A stretch of 64,000 bases of DNA from Gonocerus acuteangulatus (GCA_946811695.1 OX328123.1:124855896-124919895), one strand, 5' to 3'. Counted from the stretch's first letter, positions 22,030-33,404 are shown. Translations and numbers: made by a program. The notes: generated by a model not told the origin, from the letters alone.

Positions 22030-23330
22030 TGTAGAATGAAACAAGTTTCAAGGCATTATCTGTAACCGGTTTGGAGAAAACTTGAAATAATTAGAGTTTG
22101 TGTGTGGGATGGACAACATAAGGAACACTTGAACATTTTGTTTTCATGTTTCGGATTGATCCGAACCAAGATATAAAAGAATCGTTTCCCCTTAGAAAAG
22201 GGCAAGTATTAAAATAAAAATAATTTTAACCATGTAGGAATTGGTGGATGGTGAAATTGAAGTTCACTTTGAGGCCATTTCCACTATTCTTTTTATTGGC
22301 AAACGTTTTCAGGAATTTAGCTCAATTTTAAAGCCCTATGAAATGAAATTTTTCAAAAATTTTAGTTACGATATTAAATTTCTTCACAAAACGGGCGCTA
22401 AGCTCTTTCGGCAGCTTCTGGTCACCGACTGTGAAGCTGCGGAACCCGTTATGAATGCTGAACACGTTATGAGTTCTGAGAATGATGGGCTGCTGTAAGA
22501 GTTTCGCGCCCCCCCCCCCCCTAAAAGAAGAAAAACATTTTGTGCAGAAATTGACGTTTTTCATTTATACCGAAGATCTTTCTTCTCTATCAACAGCCAT
22601 GCACATTGATGTCATGTTATATTACGACGCTTGAAAATGGGGCTAAGTCCTTTAAAATGTTTGCCAAAAAAAGTCCGTCATATATATATATTGAAACGAC
22701 CACTTCACATATATTTCAAAAGTCTATAAATAGTAAGCCTTTCAGGTGTAAATAAACTACATCTTTGTCAGAAGAGGCATTTTTTTCTGAACATATTTCT
22801 TGTTAATTGCAGATTATAATCCAGGCAACGTTATCACCTAAGAGAACTGCAATCTACGAAGTTACTAAATAACGGAGGATAACGTTTTTAAGCGAGCTGT
22901 GGTTTATTAAAGAAGAAGATAAATGAAAAAAAAAGGGTAGACATCTGCGAAGAATATGGCAGATTCAATCCAAATGGGATAAGTTTTCATTGATGAAAAC
23001 TTTTGAGAAAAAAAAACAAACAAAAAAACATTCATCAATATTTCTTGTTCTTCTTTCAAAGTTTTCCGTGGGAGACTTTTCGTTCTTCTTCTTATCTTTT
23101 GATTAGAACTTTCATTATGATCAATCTTTCTCCTGAGAGCCGTAGGTATTGTAAATTGATATTTTTCTTCTTACAGTTATGTAAGCGATATTCCTGATTT
23201 CTTAGTTCGTTCGGCCGCCATGAGGTTTATCGTTGTGCATTGTCTGGCCTTTATAGTTGATCGTACAAGGTGAGTTTTGTAACATAATAGGAAGCATTAA
23301 CCATCGGATCGTATAGTTTGGACTTTAAAG
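22030..23330. other. intergenic DNA with a diverged family A piece
   Basis: 22030-22210 resembles a diverged minus-strand family A body ('aggcattatctgtaaccggtttggagaaaact'). The frame 22241-22498 has no recognised domain. Short (TA)n and A-runs occur. No gene is supported. Confidence 0.4.
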
Positions 23331-23935
23331 TCATGAATAGACTGATGAAAAGTCTGGAGGCCATATATTCACAGAAGAATCCCACTTGCAGAAAGCTATG
23401 CGAAAATACGGACTAAAGAGAAAATATTCTGAGCAACAAAATTTGCAATGATCTCACGACCCGGTTGGAAATACTAGATCTATAGTAATTCTCCTATATC
23501 TGGACGGAGTAACTGATGCAATCGGAAAAGTATCGACGAAATATAGAACACTTTAACAATATGTAAGACCAAGAGGTATCAACGAAGCAGGAATTTAAAA
23601 ATTCATCGAGATTAAGAACACCGGGTATATCTTTGGCGTTCTCTGACTGCGTGGGGAGAAATATGAAGGACAAATAGGGAGATTGATATCCGCAATAGTC
23701 GAGGAACATACGTTTCAGACGGAAGAAGATCAGCAATAGCGGAACATTTCTACAGCAGGGATCACTCCATAGTGTTTGATAAAAGAACAATTCTTATCAC
23801 GGCAACAAACACACGAGAAGGCATTATCCGAGCAGCCATCGAAATTGTTTAATATCTCCGGAAGTTTTATAGAGAAGGTAGATAGGGGTTACGTAAAGTA
23901 AAGACTTCCGTCATCCGACGAAACGTGCTAACGAT
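23330..23935 (+). pseudogene. Penelope-like element relic (GIY-YIG C-terminus)
   Basis: The plus strand, read across frames, gives 'YLDGVTDAIGKV', then 'GYIFGV', 'KYEGQIGRLISAIVEEH', and from 23720 an open run 'RRSAIAEHFYSRDHSIVFD' and 'TREGIIRAAIEIV'. This matches the order of the GIY-YIG endonuclease of Penelope-clade PLEs: GVY, Y-x-G-x-T/I-G-R, EH, SAxAEH, and RxxxExxEI. Stops and frameshifts are frequent and the RT is lost. It differs clearly from the PLEs at 15.8 and 53.4 kb, so it is a separate lineage. No clear hammerhead core follows; only 'CGACGAAACGTGC' at 23915 recalls one. Confidence 0.7.
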
Positions 23936-24162
23936 AGATATTTTTGAGAAAAAGAGTTTTTTAGATTACTGAGGCTGCTGATTAAAAAAAAAAATAAAAG
24001 AGAAAAAATGTTTGTATTTATTTTGTTTATGCTGCATTCTATTATTTTTTTAAGATTCTGGGCTAAAGTGACTACCTTGCTGAGGAGTACGCTAAATTCG
24101 GCCATTTATTAAAGACATTTCGCATCAAGCTACAACGTCAAATGTATCTATATATATAAAAA

Positions 24163-25917
24163 TCACGTGTCTGTCTGTTTGTTTGTTCCTTATACAAATC
24201 CACACCGTTTGACAGATTTTGACCAATCTTGGAATAATGGTAGGTCTTGATAAGAGAAATCTCCTAGGCTAGGTCAAAAAAATCCACCAGCTGTCTGTCT
24301 GTATGTTTGTCCCTTATAAAAATCCACACCGTTCGTCCGATTTTTACTAAACTCGGTAAACATGTAGATCTTAATCTGGGGAGTGTCGTAGGCTAAGTCA
24401 AAAACGTCTACCAGCTGTTTGTCTGTATGTTTATACCTTATAAAAATCCACACTGTTCGTCCGATTTCGACTAAACTCAGTACACATGTAGATCTTAATC
24501 TGAGGAGTGTCGTAGGCTAAGTCAAAAATCAAAAACGTCTACCAGCTGTCTGTCTGTATGTTTGTCCTTTATACAAATCCACACCGTTCGTCCGATTTTC
24601 ACTAACCTAGGTACACATGTAGATCTTAATCTGGAGAGTTTCATAGTCTAAGTCAAAAACGTCTACCAGCTGTCTGTCGTTATGTTTGTCCCTTATACAA
24701 ATCCACACCGTTCGTCCGATTTTGACTAAATTCAGTACACAGGTAGATCCTAATCTGGAGAGTGCCGCAGGCTAGGTCAAAAAAATCTACCAGCTGTCTG
24801 TCTGTATGTTTGTCCCTTATACAAAACCACACCGTTCGTCCGATTTCGACTAAACTCGGTACACATGTAGATCTCAATCTGAGGAGTGTCGTAGCCTAAG
24901 TCAAAAACGTCTACCAGCTGTCTGTCTGTATGTTTGTCCCTTTTACAAATCCACACCGTTGGTCCGATTTTGACTAAACTCGGTACACATGTAGATCTTA
25001 ATCTGGGGAGTGTCGTAGGCTAAGTCAAAAACGTCTTATAGCTGTCTGTCTGTATGTTTGTCCCTTGTACAAAACCACACCGTTCGTCCGATTTCGACTA
25101 AACTCGGTACACATGTAGATATTAATCTGGGGAGTGTCGTAGCCTAAGTCAAAAACGTCTATCAGCTGTCTGTCTGTATGTTTGTCCCTTTTACAAATCC
25201 ACACCGTTGGCCCAATTTTGACTAAACTAGGTACACATGTAGATCTTAATCTAGGGAGTGTCGTAGGCTAAGTCAAAAACGTCTTATAGCTGTCTGTCTG
25301 TATGTTTGTCCCTTATACAAATCCACACTGTTCGTCCGATATTGACTAAACTCGGTACACAGGTAGATCCTAATCTGGAGAGTGCCGTAGGCTAGGTCAA
25401 AAATATCTACCAGCTGTCTGTCTGTATGTTTGTTCCCTATAAAAATCCACACCGTTCGACCGATTTTGACCTAAGTTGGAACACAGGTAGATCTTGATAC
25501 GGCGATTGCCATAGGCTAGGTCAAAACGGCTACCATCTATCTGTCTGTGTGTTTGTTCTTTATACAAACCTACACCGTTTCACAGATTTTGATCAACTGG
25601 GCCGGTCTTGATCAGGGGATTGCCATAGGCAAGGTCAAAAACGTCTACCAGCTGCTGTCTGTATGTTTTTGTTTTCTTTTTAAATCCACACCGTTAGACC
25701 GATTTTTACCAAAATTGGCATACGTGTATGTCTTGATACGGGGGGTGTTATAGATTTGGTCAAAGTCGTCTAGGAATCACAGTTGGGAGGCCACGGGTTC
25801 ATAACAGTTACGGATTCGTGTTATTAGATTTTAATAATACTTATTTGGCTTCTAATTTATTTAGGCTTTTCTATATGCAGAAAGTAGGTGTAGCATGACA
25901 CATCGGGAAACAGCTAG
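24163..25917 (+). mobile_element. Helentron-like (HINE-type) element with ~124-bp tandem units
   Basis: The element starts TCACGTGTCTGTCTG after an AT run and ends with CGGGAAACAGCTAG then T. The copy at 61859-62652 starts TCACGTGTCTG and ends CGGGTAACAGCTAG then T. TC at the 5' end and CTAG at the 3' end are Helitron-type termini. The body is about 13 tandem units of ~124 bp, each with 'gctgtctgtctgtatgtttg', 'caaatccacaccgtt' and 'ccgattttgactaaactcgg'. A unique ~150-bp 3' segment precedes the end. No Rep/helicase is present, so it depends on an autonomous partner. Confidence 0.7.
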
Positions 25918-25972
25918 TTATTTATAAAAAGGTCGTGTTGCTTCAGATTAGCGTAACAAAAGGAACCGATTA

Positions 25973-26724
25973 GATTTGGAAATGAATTGGTGGTTAAGCC
26001 GATTGTCTGAATTGGTTATCTATACAGTCGATTTGGAAATGAATTGGTGGTTAAGGCGATTGTCTGAATTGGCTATCTATACAGTCGATTCGGAAATGAA
26101 TTGGTGGTTAAGGCGATTGTCTGAATTGGCTATCTATACAGTCGATTTGGAAATGAATTGGTGGTTAAGGCGATTGTCTGAATTGGTTATCTATACAGTC
26201 GATTTGGAAATGAATTGGTGGTTAAGGCGATTGTCTGAATTGGCTATCTATACAGTCGATTTGGAAATGAATTGGTGGTTAAGGCGATTGTCTGAATTGG
26301 CTATCTATACAGTCGATTTGGAAATGAATTGGTGGTTAAGGCGATTGTCTGAATTGGTTATCTATACAGTCGATTTGGAAATGAATTGGTGGTTAAGGCG
26401 ATTGTCTGAATTGGCTATCTATACAGTCGATTTGGAAATGAATTGGTGGTTAAAGCGATTGTCTGAATTGGCTATCTATACAGTCGATTTGGAAATGAAT
26501 TGGTGGTTAAGGCGATTGTCTGAATTGGCTATCTATACAGTCGATTTGGAAATGAATTGGTGGTTAAGGCGATTGTCTGAATTGGCTATCTATACAGTCG
26601 ATTTGGAAATGAATTGGTGGTTAAAGCGATTGTCTGAATTGGCTATCTATACAGTCGATTTGGAAATGAATTGGTGGTTAAGGCGATTGTCTGAATTGGC
26701 TATCTATACAGTCGATTTGGAAAT
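25973..26724. repeat. 57-bp minisatellite, 13 units with trimeric higher-order pattern
   Basis: Thirteen near-identical 57-bp units (TTGGAAATGAATTGGTGGTT...). Because 57 is divisible by three, a frame of 255 codons stays open and gives 'EMNWWLRRLSELAIYTVD' repeats. This has no start context or domain and is taken as a by-product. Variants are spaced regularly: Val in place of Ala in units 1, 4 and 7, and Lys in place of Arg in units 9 and 12. This indicates expansion by 171-bp trimers. Confidence 0.9.
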
Positions 26725-26744
26725 ATTATTTGGCGGCATTTAGT

Positions 26745-28070
26745 TTATTTGTTGCTTCCACTCCATCGATTAACATAATTGACTCATGGAGTAATTAAAT
26801 TAAAACCCTAGAGTGCTTCGGTATCCCCGGTAACTAAATTGGACAGCAGCCCTCAAGCCATCCTAGGATTAAACTTAATGGAGCCTTTTCAAGATTTTTA
26901 TTAATTTATAAAAATTAAGTACTTAACTCCTTTCTCATTTTATTTTAACAAATATTTTATATTTCAATGAGATCTCGACGTTGAGTTATTATTTTGTTTT
27001 CCTATTAAGGTACTTCGACCGTCTAGGTCATTAGCATCATTGAGTTATTATTATTGAAATTATAACGTCCATTATCATTAACTGAGAATTTCGGGATGGG
27101 TTCTCTATAGGTTACCACCCTTTTCTAGCCAGGATAGGGCTGATGGCTTTTCTTTTCTCTAAAGAAAAGTCACCACCCCATAGTGGGATTCCTTTAGCAC
27201 GGAGTGTTAAGAGCTCACGCCTTAACACTCACAGCCTCCGTTGAGTTAATATGGTATATACTATTTGAATTTGGTCTTCGGTCATAATGGTTCTTCTGCT
27301 CAACACAACACAGCGGGCTCTGTAAAATCAAATAAACAAATTATGTTTTCACGTATTATCAAACGAAACATTAATCGTTCCTGTTTCAATCTTTCCAAAT
27401 GACACTGGGGGTAAGAGCTGAAACGCGTATTGATGAAGCCGTTCCTGCTAGTCGGCTTTTTTATATGAGAGTTTAGAGATACAACCATAATTTAAACTCC
27501 ATTTTATATAACAGGAAACATTTAATGTGCCAAAAAATATCTTTAGAAATAAAAAAAATGCAGATATATGCCTCTTTGAAAGATGGCCTGTGTGTAACTA
27601 ACCGCTTTCGAGTGTGTCCGAGTTTTGTGGGTGTTAATATCCAGAGGTCGGTTTTATTTTCATGCAGGACTATTAAATAGTCCATTTCTGGAGCCGTATC
27701 TTCCTCAATCGCCACTTCATATCTACAGCTCAATAAAACACATTACAAACATGCATCGTTGGGATTTTTGCCTTTTTTCTTTTCATCAAATCTCTGCTAC
27801 TACTCTGACTGATCGGTTTTAACGACTAAGCTTGCCGATATTTATGTATTTATTTTACGGAGTATTGACTGATAGCTCTTAAAACTACTTTTTTAAAAAT
27901 AAAAGTGAACATCTAGCCACGAATTATCAAAACAATATCTTGCCTACGTTTTGGGATGATTTTCAAGGTCATCAGAGCTGTGGAGAATGACGGATACAGT
28001 AAATGATAAACTCTCTCTCTGTAGAAAAAAAACAAAAAAAAAAAAAAAACACAAACATCAATTGTTCAAA
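26745..28070. other. intergenic DNA, no gene recognised
   Basis: Contains a strong stem-loop at about 27198-27244 (GAGTGTTAAG paired with CTTAACACTC, with an outer ACGGAG/CTCCGT pair) and a degenerate family A 5' motif on the minus strand at 27432-27466. No coding block was recognised. Confidence 0.4.
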
Positions 28071-28079
28071 GAATTTAAA

Positions 28080-28700
28080 AAATAATAAATGAAATACGTT
28101 CAAACTGACATTACAATCCCCAGTGCAGCAGTTCGAACCTATCGCCCCTCATCGTTCCACTTGAAGTTGTAAGACCTCATCGAAAAGTGCAGACTAGGAA
28201 AATGTCAAATAGGGGTCGGCCTAAAGGGAAACCTAGTATCTGACAAATATTCCTGAAAAGCTAATTATTGAAGCTGAAAAAGAAAAAACGAAAGCACCAC
28301 CCTAAACGTAAGACACCACAGTCAAATAACCCCTTCCTGAAAAAGTGGCAAATAAAAAAAAATTATTCTAGTGACAGTTCAGATTCTGATACTGACACCG
28401 AAATTTCTTCAGGAGAAAGTGACGTTGATTCGTGTGATAAATGTCGTGAGTTAGTCGATGACCAGTAACAATTTGAAAAAAGAAAATTTTATACTTGTTA
28501 AAAATAAAAGTAAAAACACTATTACATATTTAGTCGCAGAGATCTGTGGTATTAAATGTCCAATGTTTAAGATCCAATATTTGAAAAAACAAACTTTAAG
28601 TGACAAGTTTACGAGAGAAGATGAAAATCTGTGTGATATTGATGTTGAAGACTTTGTGGCTAAACTTCCATACCCAACTATTGCTAGTTCATCTGCTTGA
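28080..28700 (+). pseudogene. pogo/Tigger-like DDE transposase C-terminal relic
   Basis: The plus strand reads 'NRGRPKGKPSI', the basic GRxKGKxxILT-type segment that follows the DDE domain in pogo-like transposases. It goes on to a Lys-rich stretch, an acidic Ser/Asp tract ending in 'DVDSCDKCRELVDD' (28268-28468), and after a -1 shift 'ENFILVKNKSKNTITYLVAEI' to 'VEDFVAKLPYPTI' (28458-28700), the C-terminal tail of arthropod pogo-type transposases. The catalytic DDE core is absent, and stops and a frameshift are present. Subterminal repeats and a terminus follow at 28875-29127. Confidence 0.6.
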
Positions 28701-28869
28701 CAGTAGAAACGTTTATCGGTTGGACTGGATTTTTCAGCATATTAAGCATAGCATAATATCAAAAATAGTTTTTTTATTATGCTTACATCCTTGTCCTGTA
28801 TTTATTAAACTTACAATTAATTATAATATTACTGAATACAGTTTTTTTCTGCACTGCTGTATTGTTTTC

Positions 28870-29125
28870 ACGTAGTCAGAGGTACAATACCCCATGGTCA
28901 AAGGTACAACTACAGGTTGTACCTTTGACCACAGTACGATTATTTTTTAAACAATTAAAAAAAAATATTAAATGTAAAGCTAGAACCTTGAAAGAATTAT
29001 ATATGATAAGCAATAGATAAACTAATTACTACTAATTACAATGAAATAAAAAAAATGAATTTACCTTTAATATTAAAGCCAAAAAAAATTCAATTTTGCA
29101 AAGTGGTCAAAGGTACAACACCTTC

Positions 29126-29127
<2 letters not shown>
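28870..29127. mobile_element. right end of the pogo-like element with subterminal transposase-site-like repeats
   Basis: Four copies of GGTCAAAGGTACAAC-like sequence occur: 28875 (AGTCAGAGGTACAATAC), 28892, its inverse at 28914-28932, and 29103. The second and third form a perfect 15-bp-arm palindrome around TACA. The last copy is followed by ACCTTCCCC and then TA repeats, as expected for an end inserted at a TA dinucleotide. The left end was not found. Confidence 0.6.
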
Positions 29128-29192
<65 letters not shown>

Positions 29193-29660
29193 TATATGTG
29201 TCCGTTAACACGCTACCCGCGCCAGTTTTTGTTTTTTTTTTTTCGCCATGAAACTTGGTAATTAATTTTCCCCCATAAAATGATTGAACGAGTTCGTTAA
29301 CCAACAAAATCGATCCATCTGAAGGGGGGTACTCCAGAGCCAAAGTAGTTATTTGCCAATACCAGCCGTAATTTTTGTTATAGTTTAACGAAACTCGGTA
29401 TTCATTGTGCTCAACTGAAGAGAACAAGTTGTTGTCAAAATAAATTAAATCGGTTCACTACAAGGAGGGGTGGTTGCTCTGGAAAGACATTACTAATTTC
29501 CTCATACCGGTCGTAATTTCTGTTGTATTGTTACGAAACTCTGTATACGTCCTGGCTATCTAATAAGAAAGAATTGTTGTAAAAATGAGCTAAATAGGCC
29601 TATCGAAAAGGGTGGGGGGTTACTTTGTACTATGTTTGAATTCAATTCTCCCGCCAAGCG
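29128..29660 (+). mobile_element. (TA)n followed by a diverged Helitron-like repeat
   Basis: A pure TA array (29128-29188) is followed by 'cgccatgaaacttggtaatt', 'gagttcgttaaccaacaaaatcg' and two diverged ~145-bp units ('ccgtaatttttgttatagtt' and 'tcgtaatttctgttgtattg'). The 'gttcgttaaccaacaaaatc' word is shared with family A in the opposite strand sense and with 60570-60600. No coding is present. Confidence 0.45.
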
Positions 29661-30480
29661 TTGGTTCGCGAAACTCCCAGTAGGATTGCCTCTTTTTTGA
29701 TAAGAATATGTATGCTGTAGAGTTCCTATGTCTGCCGTTAGGGGGGCGCAGTATCCTGTTCCTGCGGACTTTTTATGCATAAAATTTATATTTTCTCTAG
29801 CATTGTCATATTTTGCATTGACCTATTCTTATTTATAGGTCTTTTTGTAATAAAAAGTTGATTAATTTTATAGTTCGATGTATGTGTAATATAGTATAAT
29901 TAATATTCCTAGAATTGTATGTGGTAATAATTATTATATTAAATATATTTTGATATATCGCATTAATATTTCTAAAGTGACACAACTCAAAAATTGGTTT
30001 TATTCACACCGTCATAGTTATGACTATGAAAGTCATGGTAAATATCTCTTTATCAACCATCAAAACTGTATGCACCTAGATTCAGAGCTTGTACACCAGA
30101 GGGCACTTGTGTCACCCTTACTGTCTTAATGCTAAGCCCCCTACATAGGCAAGGGTTCAGCTGTTTTTTTTATTATGTGTTATGTCTCTTTAGAAATACT
30201 ATAATGCGATATATTTAATATATTAATCAATTTAATTAATTACATTAAAATGTTGATAGTATAATTGAAATTATAGCTAATAATTGTACTGGGCGAATCG
30301 TCTTGGTTGCGGATACTCATAAATAAAGCCGCTATGTTCCGATCGAAAACGAGTTTAGAAGTATTCGAAGAAGAACACTGTGTGACAAACTAAATTCAAA
30401 TCGAAGAGCTGAGATGGTCGTAATTAACAGGGAATCTTCGATCCGACAATTCGCTTTAAAGTAGACGTGGCTAAACCTAA
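29661..30480. other. AT-rich intergenic DNA, no gene recognised
   Basis: No conserved block beyond a short ACCAGAGGGCA word at about 30092, also seen at 3620. No RNA gene is recognised. Confidence 0.4.
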
Positions 30481-32008
30481 GTTGATGAGGGGAATAAAAT
30501 AAGTTTATGAGGACTGTATCTCATATTTAGATAGGTGGAGTGAAGACAAGGTGTATGTCTGTGAAAAGGCTAAGCGGGTGCTCTGGTCCTGTCGGGGCGA
30601 GATTGGGAAGTCCTGGCGTATGGGATCTACACCATGGTGGTAAGACCCACAGTCACCTATGCAGCACTCGTGTGGTGGCATAGGTGTAAAGTGGAATGTC
30701 AAAAGAAAGAACTGGACAAAATACAGAGGCTAGGTTGTTTACTAGTCACCGGAGCAATGAAGACCACACCCACTAGGGCGATTGAGGTACTACTTGATCT
30801 GCGACCTCTGCATAGAGAAGTGGAGAGGCTTGCCAGAATATCTGCACACAGGCTTAAAGCGCAAAATCTTATAAACATGATACCCTGTGGAGGATTTAAG
30901 CAGATCCTCACAGAAAATGAGAGACTGTGCATGCTACAGACGCCCTCGGACTGCATGTTACCCGTCTTCAGGATGGACAGGAAGTTCGAGGTAATCAAAG
31001 CAGACAGAAGCACTGCCCAAACCTGGCAGGCCAATCTCCCGAATGGGGAATTCCACTGCTTCACTGACGTCTCTAAGACTGTGAAAGGAGTTTGAGCCGG
31101 CGTATGGGTGGTAAGCAGAAAAGAAATGAGGATATCGATCCCGCTGGGGAAGTACCCTACGGTCTTCCAGGCAGAAGTCATTGGTATACCTGAGTGCCCT
31201 GGCACCTGCGCAGAGATGTTGCTAAAAAGTGGAACTTCTCATGCGAGGGTCAACATATACTCTACAATATATAAACAGCCAGGCAGCAATATGAGCTATC
31301 GAGGGCTCCTGCATTAGGTCGAAGATTGTGGATGAATGGAGGAACATGCTAGATCGTTTAGCTGTTGAAAACCGGGTTAAGTTACACTGGGTGCCAGGGC
31401 ACTCAGGTATACTCGGGAATGACGAAGCTGAAGCCTGGCAAGACCAGGGGCTAATGAACCCACTGTGGACCAGAACCAGCTTGTGGAGTATCCCTAACCC
31501 TAGCGAAAGGAATCATTGGTGACTGGGCGAGGACAGAACATCTAGGCCTTTGGCAAAGAGTCCAAACGCAAAGACACTCAAAACGTTTCCTAAACCAAAT
31601 TGACTGGAAACGAACAAAGACAATTTTGTCCCTACATAGAAAGGCTATGAGGGAGATTGTTGCTCTTTATAGAGGTCATGCAAAGATGAACAAACATCTA
31701 CACAACTTGGGCCTGGTTACAACCTCCCTAAGCAGGATGTGTGTGATAGAGGAGGTTTACACCTGTACACATAATCTGTGACTGTACAGTAGTCGTACGT
31801 AGGCGCTTCATGAACTTTGGACCTGCGAGAATAATTGACCCGGGAAGAGATTCTGAGCTTACACCTCGGAAGATGAGAGGGTTCGTCAAGGATGCAGGCC
31901 TGCTATAAGTGACCCAGCAGGTTATGAGGGGCACAATAATCTTCTAGGTCGAGTTGCTCTCGCCCTCAATAAGGGGCCCTGATTATATCTATCTATCTAT
32001 CTATCTCA
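30480..32008 (+). pseudogene. I/R1-like non-LTR retrotransposon 3' part (RT thumb, RNase H)
   Basis: The frame at 30634-31095 starts in the RT thumb: 'YTMVVRPTVTYAALVWW', 'KKELDKIQRLGCLLVTGAM', 'TRAIEVLLDLRPLH'. RNase H follows: 'FTDVSK' (normally TDGS), a stop at 31093, then 'AGVWVV' and 'TVFQAEVIGI' (catalytic Glu). After frame changes, 'LHWVPGHSGILGNDEAE' (31375-31430) gives the last RNase H block. The end carries a (TATC)5 tail at 31987-32008. RT catalytic motifs and the endonuclease are missing. Several stops and frameshifts show a dead copy. Confidence 0.75.
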
Positions 32009-32930
32009 TATTTTCAGGAAATATACTCTTTGTCTATAATGTCAACTTTCTGTTTTATCTGATCGTATATCAATATTTTAACGGTTTTTTTTAAGTCTTA
32101 TAGTTATTTTTAAATCATTTGTTTTTAAACGTTCTACGTATTTAGGTACTGAATTGATATAAAATTTATTTTATAATTGTATTATTTCTAAGGCTATTAT
32201 AATTTTCTTTTGCATTTAACAATTTGAAATTTACTCCTCATATGCTATTATTTGCATTTCGTTAATAATAATAGAATTCTATAGGAATGGGAACGATTTT
32301 CTGCTTTTTGCAAAAGCTGTATTTGTGTAAAGTTTAATGATGGAAGTTTCATTCGTGAACAATGAAGGAGGATAATAATTGTCTCTCTTGAGTTTAAAAG
32401 GAACAAATCTAAGAATAGCGGTTGAGGGATCCACTAGGAGATATGTAAGCTTCAAGAGATGACAGCTTAAGTTGCGAGGAGGCCGAATAGAAAACAGATC
32501 CGGTATCATGGAGTTTGGTGGAAGTTTGGAGCAAGTTTTGAGGGATTGTTAACCCAAACCTTGGGCATTAGCATTCTAATTCCTTCCTTAAATCTTAAGT
32601 TTAATCCGACTCTTCAGGGTTCCATTTCGTATATTCGAGGGTACGCTAGCATCATGTGCTCCTTTTAATTTGACATAATAACAGCTGGAGAGTGTGGATT
32701 CTTCAGCGGCTTCAGAAAACAAAAGGCGCTTAACTCGGTTTAATGTATGTTTCTGACAAGACAATGTCATGTGGTGTAATGGGACTGACGTCATCAGCAG
32801 CATTACCGGAAATTAAATTTGTTGTAACTAGACCAACCTTATCTATTTATTATTTATTGTAATTTATTTTATTCAAGTTGAGGGTGAGGTTGGGGAATAA
32901 TCAATGAACTCTTGAAGTAACTGGCAAGAG
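32009..32930. other. intergenic DNA, no gene recognised
   Basis: Two minus-strand frames (32279-32509, 32588-32803) show no recognisable domain. They may be decayed element coding sequence, but nothing supports a family. Confidence 0.35.
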
Positions 32931-33250
32931 TTGCTCCTCAAAATTGTTTAAAACGTTAACTTATATTTGTTGTGTTTCGAACCTTTTTAGGTTCATCATC
33001 AGGAATCTCCATTAAATAAAAGTAAAATGAAGAATAAGAAGGGAACGTCTCTTATGTCACTAAAACCTATACAAATGCAATATTATTATATACCTCATTT
33101 ATTTTATTTGTATTGTTATTAGTGGCATAGGAGAAATTTCCTTAGTCTTTCTTTTACTTTTGTATTATGTAGATAATCTGATGATGAACCTAAACAGGTT
33201 CGAAACGTCACAAATAAAAGTTAATTTTTTTAACAATTTTGGGGAGCAAC
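32931..33250. mobile_element. PLE-type inverted repeat with hammerhead-like motifs on both arms
   Basis: The left arm begins GTTGCTCCTCAAAATTGTT and the right arm ends with the inverse AACAATTTTGGGGAGCAAC. The arms (about 150 bp each, roughly 70-80% identical by eye) meet near 33085-33100. Each contains the CTGATGATGAACC / GGTTCGAAAC motif, on the minus strand in the left arm and the plus strand in the right. The layout repeats that of the PLE at 52861-54299 with all coding sequence lost. Confidence 0.6.
33165..33220 (+). ncRNA. hammerhead-ribozyme-like core
   Basis: CTGATGA (33178-33184), one extra T, a perfect 6-bp stem II GAACCT/AGGTTC with AAAC loop (33186-33201), GAA (33202-33204), minimal stem III ACGT (33205-33208) and cleavable C at 33209. 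Stem I is poor: only scattered A-U pairs can be drawn. The mirror copy on the minus strand (CTGATGATGAACC at 33003-32991) has ACAC in place of the ACGTC stretch and is decayed. Confidence 0.45.
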
Positions 33251-33404
33251 TCCGTCTAAAAATAATTAATCTCCATAATAAAAAATAAATACAGAAGATT
33301 GGTCTAGTTTCACCCACTTGAGTTTTGTCATCTACTTGCGAAACACCCAGTATACACAATAATAAATATCATAAGCTTTCCCAATCACACAAACGATAAT
33401 CATA

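Noticed and set aside
22241..22498. 85-codon frame as a host or element gene
   Set aside because: No domain is recognised and it sits next to a diverged family A body; an ATG-to-stop frame of this size is expected by chance.
24163..25700. CRISPR-like array because of regular ~124-bp repeats
   Set aside because: The units are contiguous tandem repeats with no spacers, in a eukaryotic Helentron-like element.
25976..26743. 255-codon open frame with 19-residue repeats as a real repeat protein
   Set aside because: The frame is fully explained by a 57-bp minisatellite whose period is a multiple of three; there is no start context, signal or domain.
32279..32803. Two minus-strand frames as parts of one transposon protein
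   Set aside because: No motif of any transposase, RT, gag or integrase family could be seen.
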